64,000 nt of DNA from Lucinisca nassula (GCA_963580285.1 OY757020.1:104535497-104599496), one strand, 5' to 3'; shown: positions 22,374 through 32,793, counted from the stretch's first letter. Numbers and translations: made by a program. The notes: generated by a model from the sequence alone, not told the origin.

Positions 22374-23720
22374 ATGCCTAATGGAAAAAAACATAACCGC
22401 AACGCATCCAAACGTAAAAAAGACGAGGAATCATCCGAAACGGATGAACCCAGTCAGAAGTCTAGTCAACAGTCAAGCCAGCAGTCTGCAGCACCAAAGC
22501 AACTTAATTTTCCACGCTTCTTGGTAATGTCTTCATGTGAAGATACACGCACTGTGTCAAGTCTATCCCCATTCGTGATAGAAAAGAGCATCATGTCCAT
22601 TGCCGGACATCCCAAAAGCATAAAAACGCTTAAGTCAGGTGACCTTTTATTAGAAGTCGAGAGAGAGCAGCAGGTGAAAAGCCTGCTTGGTACCACAAAG
22701 CTCTTCGATCTCAAGGTCAAAGTATCTCTGCATAATACACTTAATTCGTGTAAAGGTGTTATCCGCAGCCCAGAGCTTCGTCCTTGCAGTGATGCAGAGA
22801 TAGTTGAGAACTTGAGATCGGAAGGCGTCATTGGTGTACGTAACATCCAAGTTCGTAGAGGTGGTGTATTGAAGCCAACGGGTACCTACGTGTTGACTTT
22901 TAATACACCAGTTCTGCCCAAGAAAATAAAAGTAGCATATCTTTCAGTTAACGTGGATGTATATATACCAAACCCTCTCAGATGTTACTCGTGTCAGGTT
23001 TTTGGCCACCACGAAAGCAGATGTCAGAAGAAAAAACTCTGTCCAAATTGTGGTGAAGAAAAACATGTCGATAACCATCAAAACTGTAAGAATGAGGCCA
23101 ACTGTGTAAATTGTGGTGGCAAGCATGCTGTTTTCTCTCGAGATTGTCCGGCATGGAAAAAAGAAAAAGAAATACTTACTGTCAAATACCAAAGGGGGAT
23201 AACATTCCCAGAAGCGCGGAAAATTGTTGACGAGCGATACACAACACCAACCACCAGTTACGCCAGCATCACAAAGGGTGCTGGTAAACAAGTTTCAAGC
23301 TCCGCAACGCAGACTGTTGAATCATGCATAGCTGAATTAAAGAAATCCGGTGCATGGAGCAAATCCACTCCAGCACCACAAAGTTCAACCAATTTATCAA
23401 ATGGCGCAATCCAGGTTGCTGCGGATCGGTCGACAGCGACCGTACCGAAGCCAGCGCCGCATGTAAAAGAGAAACTCGACCCAGGTCGAACTAATAAGGG
23501 ATCGGAAGATCCGAAAAAGCAATTGTCTCTAAAACAAACAGACAGACAACGTAAAATGGAAAGAGACAATATAAAATTTCAGAACAGATTCGGATCTTTG
23601 AGTGACAGTGATATGGAGTTTGAAGCTCCATCATCACCAAGTAGCAATAACAGATCGAGGTCTGCAACACCACGAGCTGGTGGTAGCAGATCTATATCAC
23701 CAATTGCAGCTCCAATATAG
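22374..23720 (+). CDS. LINE C ORF1, gag-like RNA-binding protein with three zinc knuckles
   Basis: 448 aa if started at the ATG conserved in copies B and D (MPNGKKHNRNASK); an upstream in-frame ATG at 22347 lies in the 5' UTR and is less likely. The N-terminus is basic, then Ser/Gln-rich. Residues about 60-180 look like the RRM-like region of LINE gag proteins (SIAGHPKSIKTLKSGDLLLE). Knuckles at about residues 204-258 are CYSCQVFGHHESRC, CPNCGEEKHVDNHQNC and CVNCGGKHAVFSRDC. The C-terminus is a disordered Ser/Pro/Arg-rich tail. The role known for this family is binding element RNA and forming ribonucleoprotein. It ends TAG, 25 nt before ORF2. It differs from copy D at few sites (for example ENLRSEG/QNLRSEG and NEANC/NEAKC). 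Confidence 0.93.
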   Translation: MPNGKKHNRNASKRKKDEESSETDEPSQKSSQQSSQQSAAPKQLNFPRFLVMSSCEDTRTVSSLSPFVIEKSIMSIAGHPKSIKTLKSGDLLLEVEREQQVKSLLGTTKLFDLKVKVSLHNTLNSCKGVIRSPELRPCSDAEIVENLRSEGVIGVRNIQVRRGGVLKPTGTYVLTFNTPVLPKKIKVAYLSVNVDVYIPNPLRCYSCQVFGHHESRCQKKKLCPNCGEEKHVDNHQNCKNEANCVNCGGKHAVFSRDCPAWKKEKEILTVKYQRGITFPEARKIVDERYTTPTTSYASITKGAGKQVSSSATQTVESCIAELKKSGAWSKSTPAPQSSTNLSNGAIQVAADRSTATVPKPAPHVKEKLDPGRTNKGSEDPKKQLSLKQTDRQRKMERDNIKFQNRFGSLSDSDMEFEAPSSPSSNNRSRSATPRAGGSRSISPIAAPI

Positions 23721-23745
23721 TTTCTAGTCTTAATCTCTTCATAAA

Positions 23746-26700
23746 ATGGATTTAAAAAACAAAATAATACAATGGAATTGTCGAGGTCTTAAATCAAATT
23801 ATAACGAACTGTTATTACTTATTTCGTTATTAAACCCATCGGTTTTTTGTTTGCAAGAAACTTTTTTAAAAACTGATGACAACATTGATGTCAGGGGTTT
23901 CAATACATACAACTATATCTATTCTGATGGTAACAAACCATCTGGTGGCAGTTCAATTTTTGTTAAATCATGTTTACCACAAAGAGAGATCAAATTAAAA
24001 ACAGACCTACAAGCTGTGGCAGTGTCAGTTTCTCTGGATAAAGAAACTACAATTTGCTCTCTATATATCCCTCCCTCATTTTCTTTAAAGCCCGAACAGC
24101 TTGACACATTGCTGAGTCAACTTCCATCGCCATATCCTTTAGTTGGCGACTTCAATGGTCACAATATTCTATGGGGCTGTAAAGATATCAATAACAGAGG
24201 AGCACTTGTCGAAGATTTTATTGCAAAGAGCGACCTTTGCTTGATGAATGATAAATCTTATACTTACCTTCACCCTGCGACAGGTCATTTGTCTTCTTTA
24301 GATCTCTCTTTGTGTCACCCATCTCTCTTCTTGGACTATGACTGGTCTGTTCATGATGATCAGTGCGGAAGTGATCACTTCCCTGTTATAATTGAGAGTG
24401 TAAACGAACCAGATGAGGACTGTAACCAGAAATGGAAAATGAATAAAGCCGACTGGGAATTATTCCATAATTTATGTGAAGAAGAGTTATCAATTGATCA
24501 TTTTAATGAATCATCCGACATTGTTTCTGATTTCACAGATACACTTATTAACATATCAGAACAATGCATTCCAAAGACCTCCACAAATACTAAGAAAAGC
24601 AAGCCTTGGTTTAATAATGACTGTAAAGAAGCTATTAAAAAGCGTAAACAGGCTCTAAATAAGTTCTGCAAAAATCCCACTTCAGAAAAGCTCAACGACG
24701 TAAAAGTTTTTAGAGCTAAAGCTCGGCGAACAATCCGAGCTTCCAAACGAAAGTCATGGAGAGAATATGTCTCCAAATTGAACTACAAAACCCCCATTAA
24801 AAAGGTTTGGGATATGGTACGAAAAATTTCAGGAAAAACAAAGTCTTCTAGTTTTACACATTTAAATACTGAATTTAACACAATAGCTTCAACAAAAAAA
24901 GATATTTCAGATACTCTTGGGCACACATTCTTGAGAAATTCATCATCACGTAATTATTCTGACACTTTTAGAAATTTCAAAAAGGACCAAGAGAAAAGAA
25001 ATCTAAACTTTAAATCCCTTAATCACGAAGAATACAACAAACCTTTTGACTTGTCAGAACTCGTTGAGGCCGTTGAGAAATCACATGATACGGCAACCGG
25101 CCCCGATGAAATTCATTATCAGATGCTTAAGCATCTGCCAAAAAGTTCTCTTACAACACTTTTAGATATCTTTAATAATATTTGGGAAACGGGGGTCTGT
25201 CCTGAGAGCTGGCGTGTGGCTACAGTTGTACCAATTCCGAAACCAGGGAAAGATCATGCAGAACCTACAAATTATCGTCCGATAGCTTTGACAAGTTGTT
25301 TGTGTAAAACATTGGAGAGAATGATAAACAAGAGATTAGTCTGGTACTTAGAGTCCAACAACCTCATTTCAGAATATCAATCGGGCTTTCGTTCGGAACG
25401 TAGTACCAATGACAATTTAATAAGACTAGAAACATTTATACGAGATGCCTTTATTAACAAAGAACACGTAGTAGCTGTCTTTTTCGACTTGGAGAAAGCA
25501 TATGATACAACATGGCGTTATGGAATATTGAAAGATCTACATAACATTGGCTTAAGAGGAAAACTTCCCAGTTTTATTGAAAGCTTTTTAGGGGAGCGCA
25601 TGTTTCAGGTGCGTGTGGGGTCTACCGTGTCAGATTTCTATGATCAAGAACAGGGTGTCCCACAGGGTAGTATTCTTTCAACTACGCTATTTAACATCAA
25701 AATAAACAATATTGTACAATGTTTGGACGACAAAACTGATTGTTCATTGTATGTTGATGATTTTTGTATATGTTACCGTTCAAAAAATATGAAAACAATT
25801 GAACGAAAATTACAACAAAATTTAAAAAGAATAGAAGAATGGACTGATAAAAATGGTTTCAAGTTCTCCAAGTCGAAAACGCAGTGTGTTCATTTTTGTA
25901 AACTACGGAAGAAACACGAACATCCTTCCCTGTTTTTATACGGATCACAAATTCCTGTTGTTGAAGAAGCCAAATTTCTTGGGGTCATATTTGATCAAAA
26001 GTTATCTTTTATTCCCCATATTAAATATCTTAAAGCGAAATGCTTAAAAGCTTTGAATCTTTTGAAAGTTTTAGCTCATACAAGTTGGGGAGCAGATCGG
26101 TATACTTTATTACATCTTTACCGGTCTTTAATAAGATCTAAATTAGATTATGGGTCTGTTGTTTATGGTTCTGCCAGAAAGTCCTATTTAAAATCCTTGG
26201 ATACTATCCATCACCAAGGCCTTCGTCTGGCCATGGGAGCCTTCCGTACTTCTCCCGTATTAAGCCTTTGTGTAGAAGCAGGTGAACCATCTTTAACCTC
26301 GCGCAGAGAGAAACTTTCTCTTCAGTATGCTATTAGACTTGCTGCAAATCCATCTAACCCGGCATCCAAAATTTCATTTCCACCTCAATTTGTAGATAAG
26401 TATGAAACAAAACCCACAGCAATCAAACCTTTTGGATTACGTATTTTACCACTGCTAGAAAATTCAGGTATCGACCTTAAAAATATTCAAAAACATGAAA
26501 CGGCCGAAGTTCCATCTTGGTGTATTAAAAAACCTTCTATTCTGTTCGACTTACATGATGGCAAAAAATCCGAATCAAATCCAATACTTCTCAAACAAAA
26601 CTTCCAGGTACTGCAGTCACGTTACAATGATTACCAGCAAGTCTATACTGATGGTTCCAAAGAAGGAGATAAAGTTGGCTGTGCGTATGTTTCTAAAGAT

Positions 26701-27432
26701 ACGCACAAAACCATGCGCCTTCCAGATGGTTCATCAATTTTTACAGCTGAAGCCAAAGCAATAGACCTAGCTTTAGATTTTATCAGTTTTTCAACAATTC
26801 ACAAAGCAATTATATTTTCTGATTCACTTTCTGTGCTTAAGGCTTTAGACCATTCATCATCTAAAAATCCTCAAATTCAAAAATTGATCGAAAAACATCA
26901 TGAAATTTCTAAAACACACCAAATCTTGTTTTGTTGGCTTCCGAGCCATATTGGCATTGTCGGCAATGAATATGCTGACAAGAAAGCAAAGGAATCGCTC
27001 AATCTTGATCCATCTGTTTTTAAAATTCCTTTTAATAATTTTAAACCATTTATCAACCGATACATCTTGTCGGAATGGCAAGGCGAATGGGACCGTGCAA
27101 TAAATAACAAACTCCATGCCATTAAACCTGTCGTTAGTACAAAATGCTCTCCTCCACAGTTTTCCAGAAAAGAGGACGTAGTATTAACACGACTGCGCAT
27201 CGGCCATACTAGAGTTACTCATTCTTATATTTTTAATGGTGATGATCAACCTTCTTGTGTAGGTTGTGATCAGCCATTCACTGTGAAACATATCTTAATT
27301 GACTGTGTTGACTTTTCACCCTCACGTATTTTATATTTCAAAGCTGACACTTTGCAACAACTGTTTCGAGATGTACCTGTTGATAACATTATTTTATTCT
27401 TAAAAGAAATTGGTCTTTTTCATAAGATTTAA
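23746..27432 (+). CDS. LINE C ORF2: AP endonuclease, reverse transcriptase, RNase H
   Basis: 1228 aa and uninterrupted. The N-terminal endonuclease (1-230) has N11, E38, D135/N137 (GDFNGHN) and SDHFPVI at about 209. The RT (about 460-760) shows FFDLEKAYD, GVPQGSIL and YVDDFCI. The RNase H (about 960-1110) has YTDGS, an AEAKAIDLAL glutamate, FSDSLSVL and NEYADKKAKE. A C-terminal CVGCDQPFTVKHILIDC forms CX2CX7HX4C. The expected role is target-primed reverse transcription. Compared with D it carries a Leu-to-Pro change just before GDFNGHN (SPYPLVGDF), which could harm the endonuclease fold, and Tyr-to-Cys in SLCVEAGEP. The start ATG follows ORF1 by 25 nt in another frame, so translation probably depends on reinitiation or a similar mechanism. 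Confidence 0.93.
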   Translation: MDLKNKIIQWNCRGLKSNYNELLLLISLLNPSVFCLQETFLKTDDNIDVRGFNTYNYIYSDGNKPSGGSSIFVKSCLPQREIKLKTDLQAVAVSVSLDKETTICSLYIPPSFSLKPEQLDTLLSQLPSPYPLVGDFNGHNILWGCKDINNRGALVEDFIAKSDLCLMNDKSYTYLHPATGHLSSLDLSLCHPSLFLDYDWSVHDDQCGSDHFPVIIESVNEPDEDCNQKWKMNKADWELFHNLCEEELSIDHFNESSDIVSDFTDTLINISEQCIPKTSTNTKKSKPWFNNDCKEAIKKRKQALNKFCKNPTSEKLNDVKVFRAKARRTIRASKRKSWREYVSKLNYKTPIKKVWDMVRKISGKTKSSSFTHLNTEFNTIASTKKDISDTLGHTFLRNSSSRNYSDTFRNFKKDQEKRNLNFKSLNHEEYNKPFDLSELVEAVEKSHDTATGPDEIHYQMLKHLPKSSLTTLLDIFNNIWETGVCPESWRVATVVPIPKPGKDHAEPTNYRPIALTSCLCKTLERMINKRLVWYLESNNLISEYQSGFRSERSTNDNLIRLETFIRDAFINKEHVVAVFFDLEKAYDTTWRYGILKDLHNIGLRGKLPSFIESFLGERMFQVRVGSTVSDFYDQEQGVPQGSILSTTLFNIKINNIVQCLDDKTDCSLYVDDFCICYRSKNMKTIERKLQQNLKRIEEWTDKNGFKFSKSKTQCVHFCKLRKKHEHPSLFLYGSQIPVVEEAKFLGVIFDQKLSFIPHIKYLKAKCLKALNLLKVLAHTSWGADRYTLLHLYRSLIRSKLDYGSVVYGSARKSYLKSLDTIHHQGLRLAMGAFRTSPVLSLCVEAGEPSLTSRREKLSLQYAIRLAANPSNPASKISFPPQFVDKYETKPTAIKPFGLRILPLLENSGIDLKNIQKHETAEVPSWCIKKPSILFDLHDGKKSESNPILLKQNFQVLQSRYNDYQQVYTDGSKEGDKVGCAYVSKDTHKTMRLPDGSSIFTAEAKAIDLALDFISFSTIHKAIIFSDSLSVLKALDHSSSKNPQIQKLIEKHHEISKTHQILFCWLPSHIGIVGNEYADKKAKESLNLDPSVFKIPFNNFKPFINRYILSEWQGEWDRAINNKLHAIKPVVSTKCSPPQFSRKEDVVLTRLRIGHTRVTHSYIFNGDDQPSCVGCDQPFTVKHILIDCVDFSPSRILYFKADTLQQLFRDVPVDNIILFLKEIGLFHKI

Positions 27433-27584
27433 CTGTTTCAGATTTTTATACATTATCATTCTGACTTCTTACTTTTAATATCGTCATAATTATTCATGCC
27501 GTTTAACCATTAACCGACTGACGCTTATGACCCACCAAGAGGGTTGACGCGTCGTTAAACACGAAATCATCATCATCATCATCA

Positions 27585-28097
27585 TCGGAATGGCAAAGCG
27601 AATGGGACCGTGCAATAAATAACAAACTCCATGCCATTAAACCTGTCGTTAGTACAAAATGCTCTCGTCCACAGTTATCCAGAAAAGAGGACGTAGTATT
27701 AACACGACTGCGCATCGGCCATACTAGAGTTACTCATTCTTATATTTTTAATGGTGATGATCAGCCTTCTTGTGTAGGTTGTGATCAGCCATTCACTGTG
27801 AAACATATCTTAATTGACTGTGTCGACTTTTCACCCTCACGTATTTTATATTTCAAAGCTGACACTTTACAACAACTGTTTCGAGATGTACCTGTTGATA
27901 ATATTATTTTATTCTTAAAAGAAATTGGACTTTTTCATAAGATTTAACTGTTTCAGATTTTTATACATTATCATTCTGACTTTTTACTTTTAATATCATC
28001 ATAATTATTCTTGCCGTTTAACCATTAACCGTTTGACGCTTATGACCCACAAAGAGGGTTGACGCGTCGTTAAACACGAAATCATCATCATCATCAT
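27585..28097 (+). mobile_element. LINE fragment F: 3'-terminal ~513 bp, fused to the tail of copy C
   Basis: It starts inside ORF2 at TCGGAATGGCAAAGCG, directly after the (CAT)n of copy C, and ends in its own (CAT)n followed by the array target sequence GTAATTTGACGTCTCC. It contains the ORF2 C-terminus (RLRIGHTRVTHSYIF, the CX2CX7HX4C motif) with stop at 27945-27947. Its 3' UTR has subtype-2 markers (CCGTTTGACGC, CACAAAGAG) like D and E, so it is not a duplicate of C's own end. No target duplication separates it from C. Confidence 0.93.
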
Positions 28098-28147
28098 CAT
28101 GTAATTTGACGTCTCCTGACATTCTGCCATCCATTTCCAGTGTCTTG

Positions 28148-28447
28148 TCACTCTTTAAACTCTAAATCCCGAACAATAAGGTCTCTGAGAACAACGGGAT
28201 GGGATGTTATAGGTTCGATGGCTTGTTTGTTCAATTTTCTCAGACGTTTGCGGCGCGTTGCCACACATGACACTTGGTTATTCCAGTGTGCTTGATAAAG
28301 CCACTGAAAGTTGATCCCTTCTTCATGTAATTTGACGTCTCCTGACATCACCCCTAGGCTGATCTTTAAAAGCGCTAACTGAATTATATCAATTCCTAGG
28401 TCAATGGTTAGCTGTGGCGAATCAGCATCTTTTGAAATAAAAATCAA
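28148..28447 (-). pseudogene. Relic of unrecognised protein, central part, unit 1
   Basis: Encodes DSPQLTIDLGIDIIQLALLK, then MSGDVKLHEEGINFQWLY and QAHWNNQVSCVATRRKRLRK. It is open for 99 aa and then lost. Upstream residues (KYFDWIRTKFRTV...) are found separately at 28900-29139 because a 380-bp block lies between them. Confidence 0.5.
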
Positions 28448-28990
28448 AAATGAGTTCCTTTAAGAGCAATGAAAACATTCATAAGAAAGAAGATGGGTCA
28501 TACTACGTAGTTTCGGCTAATAAAGCCTCATCAGTGACCCTGTAATGATCCGGCAAAGAAAGCCAGAGGAAACATACTGCAATTTTGCGAATTTCGAATA
28601 GGCAGTCGATTCAAAGACTGATATAAATCAAAATGGGGTCAAAATAATTAAAAATCTGTCTAGAATACGAGTCTAAACCAATAATGCATTTCCGATTTCT
28701 CAGAATATTCACGCTGATCTCAAAGGACCAAAAGTAAAATATAAACTGCACTATGGTTGATGTACGGGGAGACGTTTTACGGCCGCCACACGGCACAACA
28801 CCAGCTGCAGTGAAGGCAAACAAAAATAAAAAATGAGTTCCTTTAAGAGCAATGAAAACATTCATAAGAAAGAAGATGGGTCATACTACGTAGTTTCGGC
28901 TAATAAAGCCTCATCAGTGACCCTGTAATGATCCGACAAAGAAAGCCAGAGGAAACATACTGCAATTTGAAAGTTACTGATGATACTGAA
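28441..28990. repeat. ~380-bp block duplicated in tandem, third copy at 36560-36905
   Basis: The block starting CAAAAATGAGTTCCTTTAAG and reaching GGGGAGACGTTTTAC is present once completely (28445-28825), again partly at 28828-28975, and again in the last array unit (36566-36902). It interrupts the coding relics in units 1 and 4 but not in units 2 and 3. Confidence 0.8.
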
Positions 28991-29435
28991 AGTTGTTTCG
29001 CAGCGTAACAAATGGTGTTTAAGTATGGATCACTTATATAGTTGGACAAAGGTTGGTTCTTTTTGATGTTCATGTTTAAGTAGTTCACAAGGTGCATTAC
29101 AGTCCGAAATTTTGTTCGAATCCAGTCAAAGTATTTCACCCTTTGTTCGTCTGCTCCACCAAGGCGACCACAATGTTTAAGTAGTTCACAAGGTGCATTA
29201 CAGTCTGAAATTTTGTTCGAATCCAGTCAAAGTATTTCACCCTTTGTTCGTCTGCTCCACCAAGGCGACCACAAAGTGACTGTCCGAATTCCGCTATTAA
29301 TGGATCTTGCCTACACAGTGTCCGAATTCCAGGATTCGGCTTCAGTCTCTTTCATGCCATTCAGAAGCTTTTCAAATCGTTGCTCTTCCTCTGATAATTT
29401 GTTGACGAAGGGCGATAGTAGGAATCCTGCATCTT

Positions 29436-29930
29436 TCATGTATATGGCTGCTGGCTGTTCATTTTGTGGTCTTGAGGGACAAGATTTTGCCTAAGTGAAT
29501 ACCGGAGAAAAAGACGTTTATAAAATTTTGAAAATGCTTCGAGTAGTTTATGGTTCCGATAACCCTGATTAAGAAGTTTAAAAGTTAACAATCTATTACG
29601 AGTGTTGAAGTCAGTTACAGAACTACACACTCTGGCAAATCGAATTAATTGCGGAATACAAACGCCATAGGATGGCGCACGAGGAACATCATTCAAAAAG
29701 GGGAAATTTCCAATCTCAAAATCAAAATCATCGCGTTTATCATAAATTTTGCAAGAAACAAACCCTTCTACAATAGGTAGATGTAAATCCCAAAACGGGG
29801 CCTCGGTATCGGAAGAATATGCTTTATTAAACTGAAGTTCTGGCGGGTAAATTTGACCAATCGAACCATCGACATAGGTATTATCAATATTTAAGAATTC
29901 ATCCAAATATGTAGAAGTCCTCAATGATAC
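29436..29930 (-). pseudogene. RT-type mobile-element protein, C-terminal relic, unit 1
   Basis: The minus-strand peptide contains TSTYLDEFLNIDN, FWDLHLPIVEGFVSCKIYD, KRDDFDFEIGNFPFLNDV, PRAPSYGVCIPQLIRFARV and FNTRNRLLTFKLLNQGYR, ending near FKFYKRLFLRYS. This block resembles the C-terminal part of a reverse-transcriptase-bearing protein that is common in invertebrate genomes (motif IYDKRDDF...PSYGVYISQLIRFAR). I cannot name the element class. Catalytic RT motifs are not included. The N-terminal side is cut by the LINE 5' fragment at 29930. Confidence 0.6.
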
Positions 29931-30090
29931 CCCGGTATTAGACTCCCTACCTTGCCGTTGTCCTGGGGACTCAATTCCCACTGGGCACATTGCCGCTGTG
30001 GTCTCTGTCCCAATGAGAAGAGCTAAAGGAAGTACCACACGTTTGCCGTGGGTGGCGTCCTGTAAGCCAGAAGAAGGGATCCTTGAGGTT
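29930..30090 (+). mobile_element. LINE 5' UTR fragment, array unit 1
   Basis: CCCCGGTATTAGAC through GGGATCCTTGAGGTT, about 160 bp of the LINE 5' end, then an abrupt change to GTCACCTTCC. It keeps the 5' end and lacks everything after, the opposite of normal 5' truncation. The same junctions recur at 32639 and 35138. Confidence 0.9.
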
Positions 30091-30752
30091 GTCACCTTCC
30101 TATTTCCTGGCTCTCTTCAGATAGTCTACCAACGTCATCAACTGGACTTTTGATACTCTTTGCTTGTTAAACAGGATGCTTCTCACCATAGTCATCCATT
30201 TCCAGTGTCTTGTCACTCTAAATCCCAAACGATAAAGTCTCTTAGAACCACGAGATCGGATGTTATAGGTTCGACCGCGTGTTAGTTCAATTTACGGAGA
30301 CGTTTGTGGGGCGTTGCCACACATAACACTTGGTTATTCCAGTGTGCTTGAAAAAGCCACTGAAAGTTCCTTTTTTCATGTAATTTGACGTCTCCTATGC
30401 AGATCTTTAGAAGACAGTTGCCATCCATTTACAGTGTCTTGTCCCTCTTAAAACTCTAAATCCCGAACGATAACGTCTCTGAGAACCACGAGATCGGATG
30501 TTATTGGTTCGATAGCTTGTTTGTTCAATTTACTGAGACGTTTGCGGTGCGTTGCCACACATGACACTTGGTTTTTCCAGTGTGCTTGATAAAGCCACTG
30601 AAAGTTGATCCCTTCTTCAGGTCAGTAATATATTAAAACAATTTTTTTTTATATATTTTCAGCTCCATGAGTGACTGTTATTGGTGTTTCGCGGCCAAGG
30701 AAGTAGTTTTCAATTAGTTGACCGTCTTTAAATATGTCGGGTTCCAGCATCT

Positions 30753-30935
30753 TCAAAAACATTTTCCAAGGGCTGAAACTCTTTCTGACACATCCAGCGC
30801 TGACATGATTTCTTCATTGTCACCTTCCTGATTCCTGGCTCTCTTCAGATAGTCTACCAACGTCATCTCCTGGACTTTTGATACTCTCTGCTTGTTAAAC
30901 AGGATGCTTCTCACCATAGCAGCTGTGCCATCCAT
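30753..30935 (-). pseudogene. Relic of unrecognised protein, C-terminal part, unit 2
   Basis: MDGTAAMVRSILFNKQRV, SKVQEMTLVDYLKRARNQE and IMSALDVSERVSALGKCF. It matches 21096-21407 and 33427-33609, and is separated from its upstream part by a shift near 30950. Confidence 0.5.
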
Positions 30936-31511
30936 TTCCAGTGTCTTGTCACTCTAAATCCCAAAAGATAAAGTCTCTTAGAACCACGAGATCCGATGTT
31001 ATAGGTTCGACCGCATGTTGGTTCAATTTACTGAGACGTTTGTGGGGCGTTGCCACACATAACACTTAATTATTCCAATGTGCTTGATAAAGCCACTGAA
31101 AGTTGCTTACTTCATGTAATTTGACGTCTCATTAGCTGATCTTGAAAACCGCTCTTTAATAACGCTAACTGATTGATATCAATTCCTAGGTTAATGGTTA
31201 GCTGTGGCGAATCAGCATCTTTTGAAAGTTGTTTCAAAGCGTGATAATGGTGTTGAAGACAGCTGTCATCCATTTCCAGTGTCTTGTCACTCTTAAAACT
31301 CTAAATCCCGAACGATAAAGTCTCTGAGATCCACGAGATCCGATGTTATAGGTTCGATCGCTTGTTTGTTCAATTTACTGAGACATTTGCGGTGCGTTGC
31401 CACACATGACACTTGGTTATTCCAGTTTGCTTGATAAAGCCACTTAAAGTTGATCCATTCTTCATGTAATTTGACGTCTCCTGACATCTGCCATCCATTT
31501 CCAGTGTCTTG

Positions 31512-31949
31512 TCACTCTTTAAACTCTAAATCCCGAACAATAAGGTCTCTGAGAACCACGGGATGGGATGTTATAGGTTCGATGTCTTGTTTGTTCAATT
31601 TTCTCAGACATTTGCGGCGCGTTGCCACACATGACACTTGGTTATTCCAGTGTGCTTGATAAAGCCACTGAAAATTGATCCCTTCTTCACGTAATTTGAC
31701 GTCTCCTGACATCACACCTAGGCTGATCTTTAAAAGCGCTACCTGAATTATATCAATTCCTAGGTCAATGGTTTGCTGTGGCGAATCAGCATCTTTTGAA
31801 AGTTTTTTCGCAGCGTAACAAATGGTGTTTAAGTATGGATCACTTATATAGTTGGACAAAGGTTGGTTCTTTTTGATGTTCATGTTTAAGTAGTTCACAA
31901 GGTGCCTTACAGTCCGAAATTTTGTTCGAATCCAGTCAAAGTATTTCAC
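31512..31949 (-). pseudogene. Relic of unrecognised protein, N-terminal and central part, unit 2
   Basis: 145 codons open: KYFDWIRTKFRTVRHLVNYL, NMNIKKNQPLSNYISDPYL, TIDLGIDIIQVALLK, QWLYQAHWNNQVSC, HPVVLRDLIVRDLEFKE. It is near-identical to unit 3 (34184-34621). The charged, helical look and lack of a known motif leave the function open. Confidence 0.5.
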
Positions 31950-32019
31950 CCTTTGTTCGTCTGCTCCACCAAGGCGCTCACAAAGTGACTGTCCAAATTC
32001 CGCTATTAATAGATCTTGC

Positions 32020-32202
32020 CTACACAGTGTCCGAATTCCAGGATTCGGCTTCAGTCTCTTTCATGCCATTCAGAAGCTTTTCAAATCGTTGCTCTTCCTC
32101 TGATAATTTGTTGACGAAGGGCAATAGTAGGAATCCTGCATCTTTCGTGTACATGGCTGCTGGCTGTTCATTTTGTGGTCTTGAGTGACAAGATTTTGCC
32201 AA
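32020..32202 (-). pseudogene. Upstream segment of the unrecognised protein, unit 2
   Basis: AKSCHSRPQNEQPAAMYTKD, then FVNKLSEEEQRFEKLLNGMK and ESWNSDTV. Copies occur at 34692-34874 and near 29345-29494. It continues with interruptions into 31949. Confidence 0.45.
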
Positions 32203-32246
32203 AGTGAATACCGGAGAAAAAGACGTCTATAAAATTTTGAAAATGC

Positions 32247-32633
32247 TTAGAGTAGTTTATGGTTACGATAACCCTGATTAAGAAGTTTAAAAGTTAACAA
32301 TCTATTACGAGTGTTGAAGTCAGTTACAGAACTACACACTCTGGCAAATCGAATTAATTGCGGAATACAAACGCCATAGGATGGCGCACGAGGAACATCA
32401 TTCAAAAAGGGGAAATTTCCAATCTCAAAATCAAAATCATCGCGTTTATCATAAATTTTGAAAGAAACAAACCCTTCTACAATAGGTAGATGTAAATCCC
32501 AAAATGGGGCCTCGGTATCGGAAGAATATGCTTTATTAAATTGAAGTTCTGGCGGGTAAATTTGACCAATCAAACCATCGACATAGGTATTATCAATATT
32601 TAAGAATTCATCCAAATATGTAGAAGTCCTCAA
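32247..32633 (-). pseudogene. RT-type mobile-element protein, C-terminal relic, unit 2
   Basis: Same block as 29436-29930 (FWDLHLPIVEGFVSFKIYD, KRDDFDFEIGNFPFLNDV, PSYGVCIPQLIRFARV) with few changes. It ends in NQGYRNHKLL and a stop. The N-terminal side is again cut by a LINE 5' fragment. Confidence 0.6.
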
Positions 32634-32638
32634 TGATT

Positions 32639-32793
32639 CCCCCAGGTATTAGACTTCCTACCTTGCCGTTGCCCTGGGGACTCAATTCCCACTGGGCACA
32701 TTGCCGCTGTGCCCAATGAGAAGAGCTAAAGGAAGTACCACGCGTTTGCCGTGGGTGGCGTCCTGTAAGCCAGAAGAAGGGATCCTTGAGGTT
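32639..32793 (+). mobile_element. LINE 5' UTR fragment, array unit 2
   Basis: Same left junction (CTCAATGATTCCCCCAGG) and right junction (GATCCTTGAGGTT|GTCACC) as units 1 and 3, with a small internal deletion (CTGTG|CCCAATGAG). It is a duplicate created with the array unit. Confidence 0.9.

Larger units (their letters stand above)
21823..27584 (+). mobile_element. LINE copy C, full length, both ORFs open
   Basis: It runs from CCCCCAGG to (CAT)n, about 5.76 kb, and is almost identical to copy D through ORF1 and nearly all of ORF2. It is joined at its 3' tail directly to a second truncated LINE fragment (F). The outer flanks of the C+F pair share TCATGTAATTTGAC. Its last part of ORF2 and its 3' UTR carry subtype-1 markers like copy B, unlike copy D. 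Confidence 0.95.

Noticed and set aside
22466..22846. Long antisense frames within LINE ORF1 and ORF2 (for example 22466-22846, 46249-46503, 25853-26047)
   Set aside because: Shadow frames of the intact ORFs; they vary between copies while the sense frame is kept.
28611..28865. Membrane-protein-like 84-aa frame in the array
   Set aside because: It spans the junction between two copies of a duplicated block and is not preserved in the third copy.
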